Shown: in pieces, positions 7,679 to 15,062 of the stretch
How the letters are laid out: each line of letters starts with the position of its first letter
Position numbering within the stretch: the stretch's first letter is position 1
From: Aureispira sp. CCB-QB1
GTDB lineage: Bacteria > Bacteroidota > Bacteroidia > Chitinophagales > Saprospiraceae
Reading direction: 5' to 3'
DNA: 40,535 nt
Assembly: GCA_945870185.1 (NCBI GenBank)
Contig: CAMBRK010000035.1
Location: 1-40,535 of the forward strand
Translations under genes and position numbers: made by a program
Notes under the pieces: generated by a model
The model's database searches: none
Seen by the model: the letters and a program-made list of their open reading frames with translations, nothing else
Told to the model about the DNA's origin: nothing

Positions 7679-9124
7679 TTATTCAATAACTGATATTTTG
7701 AGCATATTGGTACGGAATCTTTTATGCAATGGCATACTTCCTGTGTTGACTACGATATCTCCTGTTTCTACAATACCCTCATCTTTAAGGATTTGGTTTA
7801 CATCTTCGATGGTTTCATCCGTTGTTGTAAATTTAGTGTAAAGGTGACCAGTCACACCCCAAACCATGCTCAAAGTATTCAACATATGTGGTTTGTCAGA
7901 AAATATATGGATAGCTGGCGTAGGTCTGTACGAAGACATTTTGAAAGCAGTATAACCATTTACAGTAAGCCCGAGGATAGCCTTGGCTTTGACATCTTCT
8001 GCCAGTTTTGGAGCATTAATACACAATACATCTGATAAGAAGGTTTCAGTATCAGGATCCGGTTCAGACCTTTTGCCATGCATGTGATAGTGCGCTTCAG
8101 CTTCGCCTATGATTTTTCTCATGGCTTCTACTACCAATGATGGGTGATTACCTACAGAGGTCTCACCACTAAGCATTACTGCATCCGTACCATCTAGTAC
8201 AGCATTGGCAACGTCTGTCACTTCAGCTCGGCTAGGCGATGGATTGGTAATCATACTTTCCATCATTTGAGTGGCTACGATGACTGGCTTAGAATTTTTG
8301 ATACATCTATTGATAATCATTTTTTGCAAAGCAGGAAGCTTTTCTATAGGAACTTCCACACCCAAATCCCCACGTGCGATCATAATAGCATCTGAAACTT
8401 TGATAATTTCTTTGATATTTTTGATAGCTTCTGGCTTTTCTATTTTGGCTACTACCTTAGCAAAATGTTTGCTTGTTTTGATTCTTTTTTGCAGGTCCTT
8501 GACATCTTTGGCTTGTCGTACAAATGACAGCGCTATCCAATTTACTGGCTGGGTCAAGATATATTCCAAATCTTCAAGATCTTTTTCAGTCAGTGAAGGC
8601 TGCGTTACAATAGTGTCAGGTAAGTTTACTCCTTTATTGGAAGATAGTATGCTACCGAACATGACCATGAGCTTAACTTCATTTTTACCATTAGTAGACA
8701 TAACTTCCAAAACTATTTTACCATCATCTACCAATACCTTTTCGCCTACTTTTACATCGTTTGCAAAAAGTTCATATGACATGTATATCTTTTCTTTGGT
8801 ACCTAGGCATTTTTCATTTACGAAGGTCAGGATGTCGCCTGGTTTTATTTCAAGAGCATCATTTTCTATTTTTCCTATTCTGAGCTTAGGCCCCTGCAAA
8901 TCAGCAAGGATACCCGCATGTACATGATATTCTTCATTTATTTCTAGTATGTTGTTTATGACCTGTTGGTGAAGTGAGTGTGCTCCATGAGAAAAATTAA
9001 GCCTGAACACATTCACTCCTGCTTTGACAAGGTCCAATAATGCTTCCTTACTGGATGATGCCGGACCTACTGTAGCTAATATTTTTGTCTTCTGATGATT
9101 ATTGATATGGATCAATGGTGCCAT
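7679..9124 (-). CDS. pyk: Pyruvate kinase
   Basis: Converts phosphoenolpyruvate and ADP to pyruvate and ATP, the last step of glycolysis. 481 residues, normal for the short bacterial form without the C-terminal PEP-utiliser extension. Signatures: 'KTKILATVGPASSS' at the N-terminus, 'VFRLNFSHG' for nucleotide and K+ binding, 'MIARGDLGVEVPIEKLP' as the Mg2+/PEP site, 'ATQMMESMI' and 'DGTDAVMLSGETSVG'. The regulatory C-terminal domain ends near 'GDIVVNTGSMP'. It starts at ATG 9124, with a -7 box 31 bp upstream. It stands alone and is divergent from the NfeD-flotillin pair. It acts on the same substrate as the PEP carboxylase encoded 3 kb away. Confidence 0.96.
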   Translation of the reverse strand: MAPLIHINNHQKTKILATVGPASSSKEALLDLVKAGVNVFRLNFSHGAHSLHQQVINNILEINEEYHVHAGILADLQGPKLRIGKIENDALEIKPGDILTFVNEKCLGTKEKIYMSYELFANDVKVGEKVLVDDGKIVLEVMSTNGKNEVKLMVMFGSILSSNKGVNLPDTIVTQPSLTEKDLEDLEYILTQPVNWIALSFVRQAKDVKDLQKRIKTSKHFAKVVAKIEKPEAIKNIKEIIKVSDAIMIARGDLGVEVPIEKLPALQKMIINRCIKNSKPVIVATQMMESMITNPSPSRAEVTDVANAVLDGTDAVMLSGETSVGNHPSLVVEAMRKIIGEAEAHYHMHGKRSEPDPDTETFLSDVLCINAPKLAEDVKAKAILGLTVNGYTAFKMSSYRPTPAIHIFSDKPHMLNTLSMVWGVTGHLYTKFTTTDETIEDVNQILKDEGIVETGDIVVNTGSMPLHKRFRTNMLKISVIE

Positions 9125-9154
9125 AAATTATATGTTTTTATTTAAAAAGAAGTG

Positions 9155-9162
9155 CAAAGATA
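9155..9162 (-). promoter_or_regulatory. -7 promoter box for pyk
   Basis: CAAAGATA on plus equals TATCTTTG on minus, a TAnnTTTG match placed 30 bp upstream of the pyk start codon, giving a short leader. No -33 TTG at standard spacing. Confidence 0.55.
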
Positions 9163-9399
9163 GTGTATATTTGACAATATTTATTCTTTGATTGGCTAAA
9201 ATTATTTTCATTTATATGGTTATTCTTAAAAATAGTTTATAAATTGATGGTTTTACGTTTAAATTTAAATACAAATACCAAATATTATTTTTTGGCAACT
9301 ATAAAAACCCCAAAATAATGCTGATATCCTTTTTAATAAATCTAATGTTATTTTTAGGTAAATAAAAATTTTATCGATAGGTTAATGCTACTTATCGTT
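9163..9399. other. Divergent promoter region between pyk and the NfeD-like gene
   Basis: Very AT-rich, with no ORF of interest and no repeat array, unlike the other two divergent regions of the window. It probably carries upstream promoter sequences for both directions. Confidence 0.5.
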
Positions 9400-9407
9400 T
9401 ATTTTTG
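9400..9407 (+). promoter_or_regulatory. -7 promoter box for the NfeD-flotillin pair
   Basis: TATTTTTG matches TAnnTTTG. It lies inside the longest possible reading frame (start 9385) and therefore supports the downstream ATG at 9490 as the true start, with a leader of roughly 75 nt. Confidence 0.55.
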
Positions 9408-9489
9408 TAATTTTATCGCATTGTTACAAAAAGGTGAAATTATTTTATTCCGTTTTAAGTTATTGTTACAAATAAAGCCACTTTACGCT

Positions 9490-10059
9490 ATGTTTGAATT
9501 TTTAAACCAAGCAGATATTTATTTACAGACTTTTTGGTATATCGCTATACCGGTAAGTGTCATTTTTATATTCCAAGCAATCTTGACCTTTGCAGGTTTG
9601 GGTATGGACTTGGATATTAATGATAACTTTCATATAGAAGACCCTGGAGGGGTGATGGGATATTTTACCATCAGGAATGGTATCAATTTCTTGTTGGGTT
9701 TCAGTTGGGCTGGTATTTTCTTTCATGCTTCAATCGAAAATAAATTGTTTCTAATCTTAGCATCTGTTGGAGTTGGTGCCATTTTTCTGACTCTTTATTT
9801 TTATTTGACAGAGCAAGTCCAGAAGTTTGAAGAGGATAATACTTTCAATATCTCCTCTGTTGTGGGCAAAGACGCAGTAGTTTACTTAAAGATTCCTGCA
9901 AAAGGATTGGGCTACGGCAAGGTTACCGTCTCTCACAATGGAACCACTCATGAACTTGAAGCCATATCAGATAGCTTAGAATGGCCTACAGGCTCTACTG
10001 TAGTCATAAAATTTATCAATGCTGAAAATCAATTGATTGTAACTTGCCAAGAAACATAG
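9490..10059 (+). CDS. NfeD-like / YqiJ-like membrane protein with OB-fold domain
   Basis: 189-residue membrane protein expected to partner the flotillin encoded next. Three hydrophobic segments are visible at about residues 15-35 ('YIAIPVSVIFIFQAILTFAG'), 60-80 and 85-110. A soluble C-terminal domain follows ('VVGKDAVVYLKIPAKGLGYG'), typical of the β-barrel OB fold of NfeD/YuaF/YqiJ proteins. Such proteins pair with flotillins in membrane microdomain organisation. I chose ATG 9490 because the longer version from 9385 reads through a promoter box and adds a second poorly signal-like hydrophobic leader. The gap to the flotillin gene is 109 bp. Confidence 0.8.
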   Translation: MFEFLNQADIYLQTFWYIAIPVSVIFIFQAILTFAGLGMDLDINDNFHIEDPGGVMGYFTIRNGINFLLGFSWAGIFFHASIENKLFLILASVGVGAIFLTLYFYLTEQVQKFEEDNTFNISSVVGKDAVVYLKIPAKGLGYGKVTVSHNGTTHELEAISDSLEWPTGSTVVIKFINAENQLIVTCQET

Positions 10060-10168
10060 TATTGTATGAAAACATGTAATGAATGCATCATTTCTTAAGT
10101 ACTTCATGATGTAGTTACAAAAATATTAAAAACACTTTATTATCAATCATTTATAAACAAAACAGCTT

Positions 10169-11680
10169 ATGGAAACCACAATTTATCTTATTTTAATTTT
10201 GACTTTTGTGTTGATGGTCTTAGTCTTGGCCATTATTTCAAGATATAAGAGATGTCCTTCAGACAAGATTTTAGTCGTCTATGGCCGTACAGGCGGCACA
10301 TCTGCCAAGTGTATACATGGTGGCGGTGCATTTATCTGGCCTGTAATTCAGGATTACGCTTATCTGGATTTGAAACCTATCTCTATAGAAGCCAACTTGA
10401 CTAATGCCCTCAGTAGACAAAATATCCGAGTAGATGTTCCTTGTAGATTTACTATTGCCATTTCTACAGAAGCAGATAGCATGAATAATGCAGCAGAGCG
10501 TTTATTGGGATTAAAACATGAACAAATTCAAGAACTTTCTAAAGATATTCTTTTTGGTCAGTTGAGATTGGTCATAGCCACGATGTCTATAGAAGAGATC
10601 AATTCCGATAGGGATAAATTTCTCGAAAATATTTCTAAAAACGTAGATGCTGAGCTAAAAAAAATAGGTCTTAAACTGATCAACGTCAATGTCACAGATA
10701 TCAAAGATGAATCCGGCTACATCGAAGCTCTAGGAAAGGAAGCCGCAGCGAAAGCGATAAATGAAGCAAAAATCAGCGTAGCTGAACAAGAAAAAATAGG
10801 GGAGACAGGTAAAGCTATGGCAGATAGGGAGAGAGATATATCAATTGCTGAAACTCACAGAGATCGAGATGTGAAAATGGCAGTGACTCAAAAAGACAAA
10901 GAAATCAGTATCGCTGCAGCCAATCGAGATGAAGCCATTGGTAAAGCCGAAGCTGAAAGGGATACTAGAGTCAAAATGTCCGAAGCCAATGCTATAGCTG
11001 TAAAAGGTGAAAATGAAGCGAGAATCAATATCGCTAATTCTGATGCACTCAGAAGGGAAAAAGAAGCTGAATCCAATCGTCTGGCAGTAACCGCCGAAAA
11101 GGTACAACAGGCCAAAGCACTCGAAGAAGCGTACTCTGCTGAGCAAAAAGCCGAACACGCAAGGTCAGAAAGAGAGCGATCTAGTCAAATTGCCAATGTG
11201 GTCATACCTGCTGAAATCGCCAAACAAAAAGCGATCATTGATGCTCAAGCGGAAGCCGAGAGAATCAGAGAAAATGCTAAGGGTGAAGCAGATGCTATTT
11301 TTGCCAAAATGGAAGCAGAAGCCAAAGGTCTTTACGAAATACTTACCAAACAAGCCGAAGGTTACGAAAAAGTAGTCAAAGCTGCAGGTGGTGACCCAAG
11401 TAAAGCCTTCCAACTATTACTTATCGAAAAACTCCCTGAATTGGTTAGAACCCAAGTAGAAGCGGTCAAAAATATCAAGATAGATAAAATTACTGTTTGG
11501 GATAGTGGTGCCAACGGCAACGAAAATGGAGCCACTGCCAATTTTGTCTCAGGAATGATGAAGTCTGTTCCGCCGCTCAATGACTTGTTTAATATGGCTG
11601 GATTAAACCTTCCTACATATTTAAAAGGAGCAGACACATCAGAAGATGCTAAGGGAGAGTCTGAAAATAAAAAAGATTAG
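10169..11680 (+). CDS. Flotillin family protein (SPFH domain, YqiK/FloT-like)
   Basis: Membrane scaffold of the flotillin family, 503 residues, usual length. Residues about 4-27 are a membrane helix ('TIYLILILTFVLMVLVLAII'). About 30-200 are the SPFH/PHB domain ('KILVVYGRTGG', 'IRVDVPCRFTIAIS', 'KKIGLKLINVNVTDIKDESG'). About 205-400 are an Ala/Glu-rich coiled coil with many 'AEAERD' and 'EAxA' repeats that drives oligomerisation. The C-terminus ends 'LPTYLKGADTSEDAKG'. The gene follows the NfeD-like partner, a conserved pairing, and is closed by a strong terminator at 11703-11732. The role in this organism (microdomains, envelope stress) is inferred from the family. Confidence 0.92.
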   Translation: METTIYLILILTFVLMVLVLAIISRYKRCPSDKILVVYGRTGGTSAKCIHGGGAFIWPVIQDYAYLDLKPISIEANLTNALSRQNIRVDVPCRFTIAISTEADSMNNAAERLLGLKHEQIQELSKDILFGQLRLVIATMSIEEINSDRDKFLENISKNVDAELKKIGLKLINVNVTDIKDESGYIEALGKEAAAKAINEAKISVAEQEKIGETGKAMADRERDISIAETHRDRDVKMAVTQKDKEISIAAANRDEAIGKAEAERDTRVKMSEANAIAVKGENEARINIANSDALRREKEAESNRLAVTAEKVQQAKALEEAYSAEQKAEHARSERERSSQIANVVIPAEIAKQKAIIDAQAEAERIRENAKGEADAIFAKMEAEAKGLYEILTKQAEGYEKVVKAAGGDPSKAFQLLLIEKLPELVRTQVEAVKNIKIDKITVWDSGANGNENGATANFVSGMMKSVPPLNDLFNMAGLNLPTYLKGADTSEDAKGESENKKD

Positions 11681-11702
11681 CAAGTACACTTACAGATAAA
11701 AG

Positions 11703-11736
11703 AAAAGAGTTTGACTTAAGTCAGACTCTTTTTTTT
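11703..11736 (+). terminator. Terminator after the flotillin gene
   Basis: AAAAGAGTTTGACTT (11703-11717) pairs with AAGTCAGACTCTTTT (11718-11732), with one G-U pair, and is followed by further T residues. The dyad has no spacer bases, so the innermost bases form the loop. It ends the NfeD-flotillin unit. Confidence 0.8.
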
Positions 11737-11875
11737 ATATATTCTTTTGGAAAATTACAAGTATCTAACTACTTTTGTTAATAGAATTATTGTAGCACTG
11801 CATTTTAAATCCACATTCTTTAAAGAATCCAATAATTCTTTAAGCACTTTTTTCTTGATTTATTAAATTAAAATT

Positions 11876-14590
11876 ATGAATAAGGATTCCTTACAAGCTG
11901 AAGGATTGATAAAAATTAAAGCTGATTTCCTTGATTTGGTTGGCATATTTAAAGAAATGTTGGTTTCCATAGGTGAGCAAGATTTAGCTCATGCTTTGCC
12001 ATTCGGGAATGAACATCATCAAGTGCAACATGATATTTCAAATGAAAATCTAACTCAAGCTATGGGCATCTGCTTTGAATTTCTCAATTTGGTAGAAGAA
12101 AATGCCAATACTCAGTTTAGACGTAAGACTGAAACTTTTTTTGGATTGGAATCTACTCGGGGATCTTGGGGAGAGACCATCGCCCAATGGAAAAATGAGG
12201 GTATTGAAACTCAGCAAATGGCCGACAAAATGAGATCAATCAAAGTTATGCCCGTTCTGACTGCACATCCGACGGAGGCCAAAAGATCTACGGTCTTGGA
12301 GATTCATAGAGAGCTTTATCTACTTTTAGTCAAAAAAGAAAATCCTAACTGGTCAAAAACAGAGAAGGCAGAAATAAAGCAGGAAATGGTCACCTTACTG
12401 GAACGATGGTGGCGTACAGGAGAAATCTATCTGGACAAACCACGTCTTGAAGATGAAAGAAATAATTTGATGCACTATTTTGTGAATGTTTTTCCAGAAG
12501 CAGTAAGACTTTCTGACCAAAGACTTGCTGATGCTTGGAGCGCCAATGACTTGGACCCCGATTTTTTACAATGGCCTGAGCATTATCCTACGATTCAGTT
12601 TGGGAGTTGGGTAGGAGGTGATCGGGACGGACATCCATTTGTAACACCCGAATTTACGGCGTCTACTTTAAAGTTGCATAGATTGGCTGCTTTAAAGATG
12701 CTTCACCAGCAGCTATTTAATCTGGCATCTAAGTTGAGTTTTTCAGGTTTTAGAATTAAAATTCCACAAGACTTCTTAGCAGAAATAGAGTCTAAGGCTG
12801 CATTATTTGGATCTTTAGGTCAGAAAGCATTGGATCGGAATCCGGCAGAACCGTTACGACAGTTTATTAATTTACTCTTGATAAAACTCGATCATACTAT
12901 AAATGATGATCGATCTTTTGGGGATGAAGGATTTTTTAAATCCGCCGCAGATTTATCCAAAGAGCTCCTAAGATTAAGGAATACTTTGATCAGTATGAAC
13001 TCCAGTAGGATTGCAAAACAATGGCTTTTTCCTGTTGAACGATTGGTTCATACTTTTGGTTTTCACTTAGCCAAACTTGATATCAGACAAAATAGCGATT
13101 ATCATGAAAAAGCCATCAGTCAGATACTTTCAAAATCCGGCTATGAAAATCATGATTATGCATCCTGGGATGAACAAGAAAGACTTGATTTCTTAAATGC
13201 AGAGTTAAAAAGTAATAGACCTTTTATTACGTCAGGTACAACATGCGGTTTAGAAGCTGACAACGTTTTAGGTTATTTTCGCAAAGTGAAAAAATATATA
13301 GACTTATACGGTAATGAAGGTATTGGATCGATCATTGTGAGTATGACCAGAAGTGTAAGTGACTTATTATTGGTTTATTTGTTTTTGAGAGAGGCTGGAC
13401 TTGCGGATTCTGGGTTATTGGTAGTACCCTTATTAGAAACTATTGAAGATTTGGAAGCAGGACCTGAAATATTAAAATCATTTTTGGAGCATCCTGTACA
13501 CAAAAGAAACAGACTCGGGGTGGACCACTTTACTCAAGAAGTCATGTTGGGATATAGTGATAGTAACAAGGATGGTAGCATATTAGCAAGCAGGTGGAAT
13601 ATCTACAAAGCCGAAGAAAATCTAACTGAAATGGCTAGCAGTATTGGTGTTAAATTATGTTTTTTTCATGGCCGAGGAGGAACTATCAGTAGGGGCGGAG
13701 GTAAGTTGCATAGATTTTTGGACAGTATGCCACCCGGTGCTATGAGTGGACATATCAAAATGACAGTACAAGGCGAATCCATAGCCATCCAATATGCCAA
13801 TAGATTGACAGCAACCTATCACCTAGAGATGTTTGTGGCGGGAACAGCTAAGCAGGCCATGATTCCTAAAATCAAAGAAAAGAATACGTATGTTTACCAT
13901 ATGATGGATGATCTTGTAGCAGCGGCCAAGAAACATTACCGAGATTTACTGGATCACCCTAAGTTTATAGAGTTTTATAGTCAGGCTACACAGATTGATG
14001 TTTTAGAACATAGTAAAATAGGTTCCAGGCCCGCAAGAAGAACAGGCCAAAGATCATTAAGTGATTTGAGATCCATACCATGGGTTTTTAGTTGGAATCA
14101 GGCTAGATTTAATTTGACAGGATGGTATGGAGCGGGTAGCGCTTTCCAAAAGTTATTGTCAGAGCGTCCAAAAGATTTTGAGCTTTTGAAACAATTAGCC
14201 AAAGAGTGGCCCTTTTTTAAATATTTAGTCATCCAAATAGAGACCAACCTTTTACTTTCTGATAAAGATATCATGAAGGCTTTTGCTGCATTGGTTCAAA
14301 ATGCGGATACCCAAAAAGAATTATTAAGCTTGATTATTAATGACTTTGATGCAAGCTTGGCTTCCATTGGTAAGATATTGGGAGCTGATGTATCAACAAG
14401 GAGAGTCACCCGTATCAAAGATATCGGTCTAAGGAATGATGGATTAAAAGCGCTTCATAGAATGCAAATAGATAATATTGTTAAATGGAGAGCTATCCAT
14501 ACAAGTCATACTGAGCAGAACGAAATGTATCTTCTGGAGCTACTACTTTTGGTTAATGCCATTTCAGGAGGGCTTAAAAGTACGGGTTAA
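11876..14590 (+). CDS. ppc: Phosphoenolpyruvate carboxylase
   Basis: Anaplerotic enzyme fixing bicarbonate onto PEP to give oxaloacetate. 904 residues, normal length. Motifs in order: 'VLTAHPTEAKRST' (catalytic His in TAHPTE), 'GSWVGGDRDGHPFVT', 'HLAKLDIRQNS', 'MLGYSDSNKDGSILASRW' (GYSDSxKD), 'FFHGRGGTISRGGG' (catalytic loop) and 'IGSRPARR'. The C-terminus is 'SGGLKSTG', where most homologues end in RNTG; the last Thr-Gly is kept. It begins at ATG 11876 after a 140-bp gap from the flotillin terminator and has no cotranscribed partner. Its stop overlaps the stop of a convergent small ORF by two bases. Confidence 0.96.
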   Translation: MNKDSLQAEGLIKIKADFLDLVGIFKEMLVSIGEQDLAHALPFGNEHHQVQHDISNENLTQAMGICFEFLNLVEENANTQFRRKTETFFGLESTRGSWGETIAQWKNEGIETQQMADKMRSIKVMPVLTAHPTEAKRSTVLEIHRELYLLLVKKENPNWSKTEKAEIKQEMVTLLERWWRTGEIYLDKPRLEDERNNLMHYFVNVFPEAVRLSDQRLADAWSANDLDPDFLQWPEHYPTIQFGSWVGGDRDGHPFVTPEFTASTLKLHRLAALKMLHQQLFNLASKLSFSGFRIKIPQDFLAEIESKAALFGSLGQKALDRNPAEPLRQFINLLLIKLDHTINDDRSFGDEGFFKSAADLSKELLRLRNTLISMNSSRIAKQWLFPVERLVHTFGFHLAKLDIRQNSDYHEKAISQILSKSGYENHDYASWDEQERLDFLNAELKSNRPFITSGTTCGLEADNVLGYFRKVKKYIDLYGNEGIGSIIVSMTRSVSDLLLVYLFLREAGLADSGLLVVPLLETIEDLEAGPEILKSFLEHPVHKRNRLGVDHFTQEVMLGYSDSNKDGSILASRWNIYKAEENLTEMASSIGVKLCFFHGRGGTISRGGGKLHRFLDSMPPGAMSGHIKMTVQGESIAIQYANRLTATYHLEMFVAGTAKQAMIPKIKEKNTYVYHMMDDLVAAAKKHYRDLLDHPKFIEFYSQATQIDVLEHSKIGSRPARRTGQRSLSDLRSIPWVFSWNQARFNLTGWYGAGSAFQKLLSERPKDFELLKQLAKEWPFFKYLVIQIETNLLLSDKDIMKAFAALVQNADTQKELLSLIINDFDASLASIGKILGADVSTRRVTRIKDIGLRNDGLKALHRMQIDNIVKWRAIHTSHTEQNEMYLLELLLLVNAISGGLKSTG

Positions 14591-14721
14591 AAGATCAAAG
14601 GTGCTTTTCCTGTAATGAAATCCTGATTGTCGAAGTTTGTAACTTCGATACCATATCCTTCCGGTCTTTGACCGAATACGGGTGACCAGTTTTTAATACA
14701 TCCATTTTTGATTATTTCCAT
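14587..14721 (-). CDS. Small convergent ORF, 44 aa, with its own promoter
   Basis: ORF beginning MEIIKNGCIKNWSPVFGQRP and ending 'FITGKAPLIF', entirely soluble in character, with a balanced amino-acid mix unlike random AT-rich translation. On the minus strand a -7 box TAACTTTG (14744-14751) lies 22 bp before the ATG, and a -33 TTG (14772-14774) lies exactly 20 bp further up. This is the best -33/-7 match in the window. The stop codon overlaps the ppc stop. I do not recognise the family. Because it is antisense only to the last bases of ppc, it is unlikely to be a shadow of that gene. Confidence 0.55.
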   Translation of the reverse strand: MEIIKNGCIKNWSPVFGQRPEGYGIEVTNFDNQDFITGKAPLIF

Positions 14722-14743
14722 GTGCTTTTTTATTTAGCTTTGA

Positions 14744-14774
14744 CAAAGTTACTTTTTATTTGATTAATATTCAA
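14744..14774 (-). promoter_or_regulatory. -33/-7 promoter for the 44-codon ORF
   Basis: TAACTTTG (minus strand, 14744-14751) and TTG (14772-14774) separated by 20 bp, matching the Bacteroidota primary sigma factor arrangement. It points at the small ORF 14587-14721. Confidence 0.6.
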
Positions 14775-14815
14775 TAGTATATCCCATTTTTTTAGTCTGA
14801 GATGATGTTTTATTT

Positions 14816-14835
14816 TCAAAAAGCGAAACGCTTTT
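14816..14835. repeat. Short inverted repeat AAAAGCG-AAA-CGCTTTT
   Basis: Perfect 7-bp arms around an AAA loop within the intergenic region between ppc and the next T9SS gene. Possibly a terminator or repeat-element border; no T tract beyond the arm. Confidence 0.45.
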
Positions 14836-14899
14836 ACTAAGGCAAGCTCAGCAAGGACGCTTAGCTTAACGACAGTTGCGTTACTTTTACTCACCCCAG

Positions 14900-14919
14900 C
14901 CCTCTCTAAAAAGAGAGGG
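14900..14919. repeat. Inverted repeat CCCTCTCT-AAAA-AGAGAGGG
   Basis: Perfect 8-bp arms with a 4-base loop, embedded in CTCACCCCAG...GGGAGC context. It looks like a small dispersed hairpin element rather than a terminator, because no T tract follows on either strand. Confidence 0.6.
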
Positions 14920-14955
14920 AGCTTGATTCGTTCTTTGATAACTAAATGTTATTCT

Positions 14956-15060
14956 CTGCAATTCAAGCAATTTTCCACATCTGCAATTCAAGCAATTCCC
15001 CACCCGATAGCTATCGGGTCTGCAATTCAAGCAATTCAATCAATTTTGCAATTTAAGCAA
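14956..15060. repeat. Cluster of TGCAATTCAAGCAATT repeats around an 18-bp palindrome
   Basis: CTGCAATTCAAGCAATT occurs at 14956, 14981 and 15020, with a decayed fourth copy (TGCAATTTAAGCAA) at 15047. Spacings are 25, 39 and about 27 bp. Each copy holds two AATT cores 10 bp apart, one helical turn. Between copies two and three sits the perfect palindrome ACCCGATAGCTATCGGGT (15002-15019). The cluster ends right at the 3' end of the T9SS gene that stops at 15063. No gene is seen in 14722-15062. Confidence 0.7.
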
Positions 15061-15062
15061 GA

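Noticed and set aside
8271-8927. 218-codon plus-strand ORF within pyk
   Set aside because: Fully antisense to the clearly conserved pyruvate kinase frame.
10841-11637. Minus-strand ORFs within the flotillin gene
   Set aside because: Shadows of the Ala/Glu-rich coiled-coil codons; composition is unlike protein.
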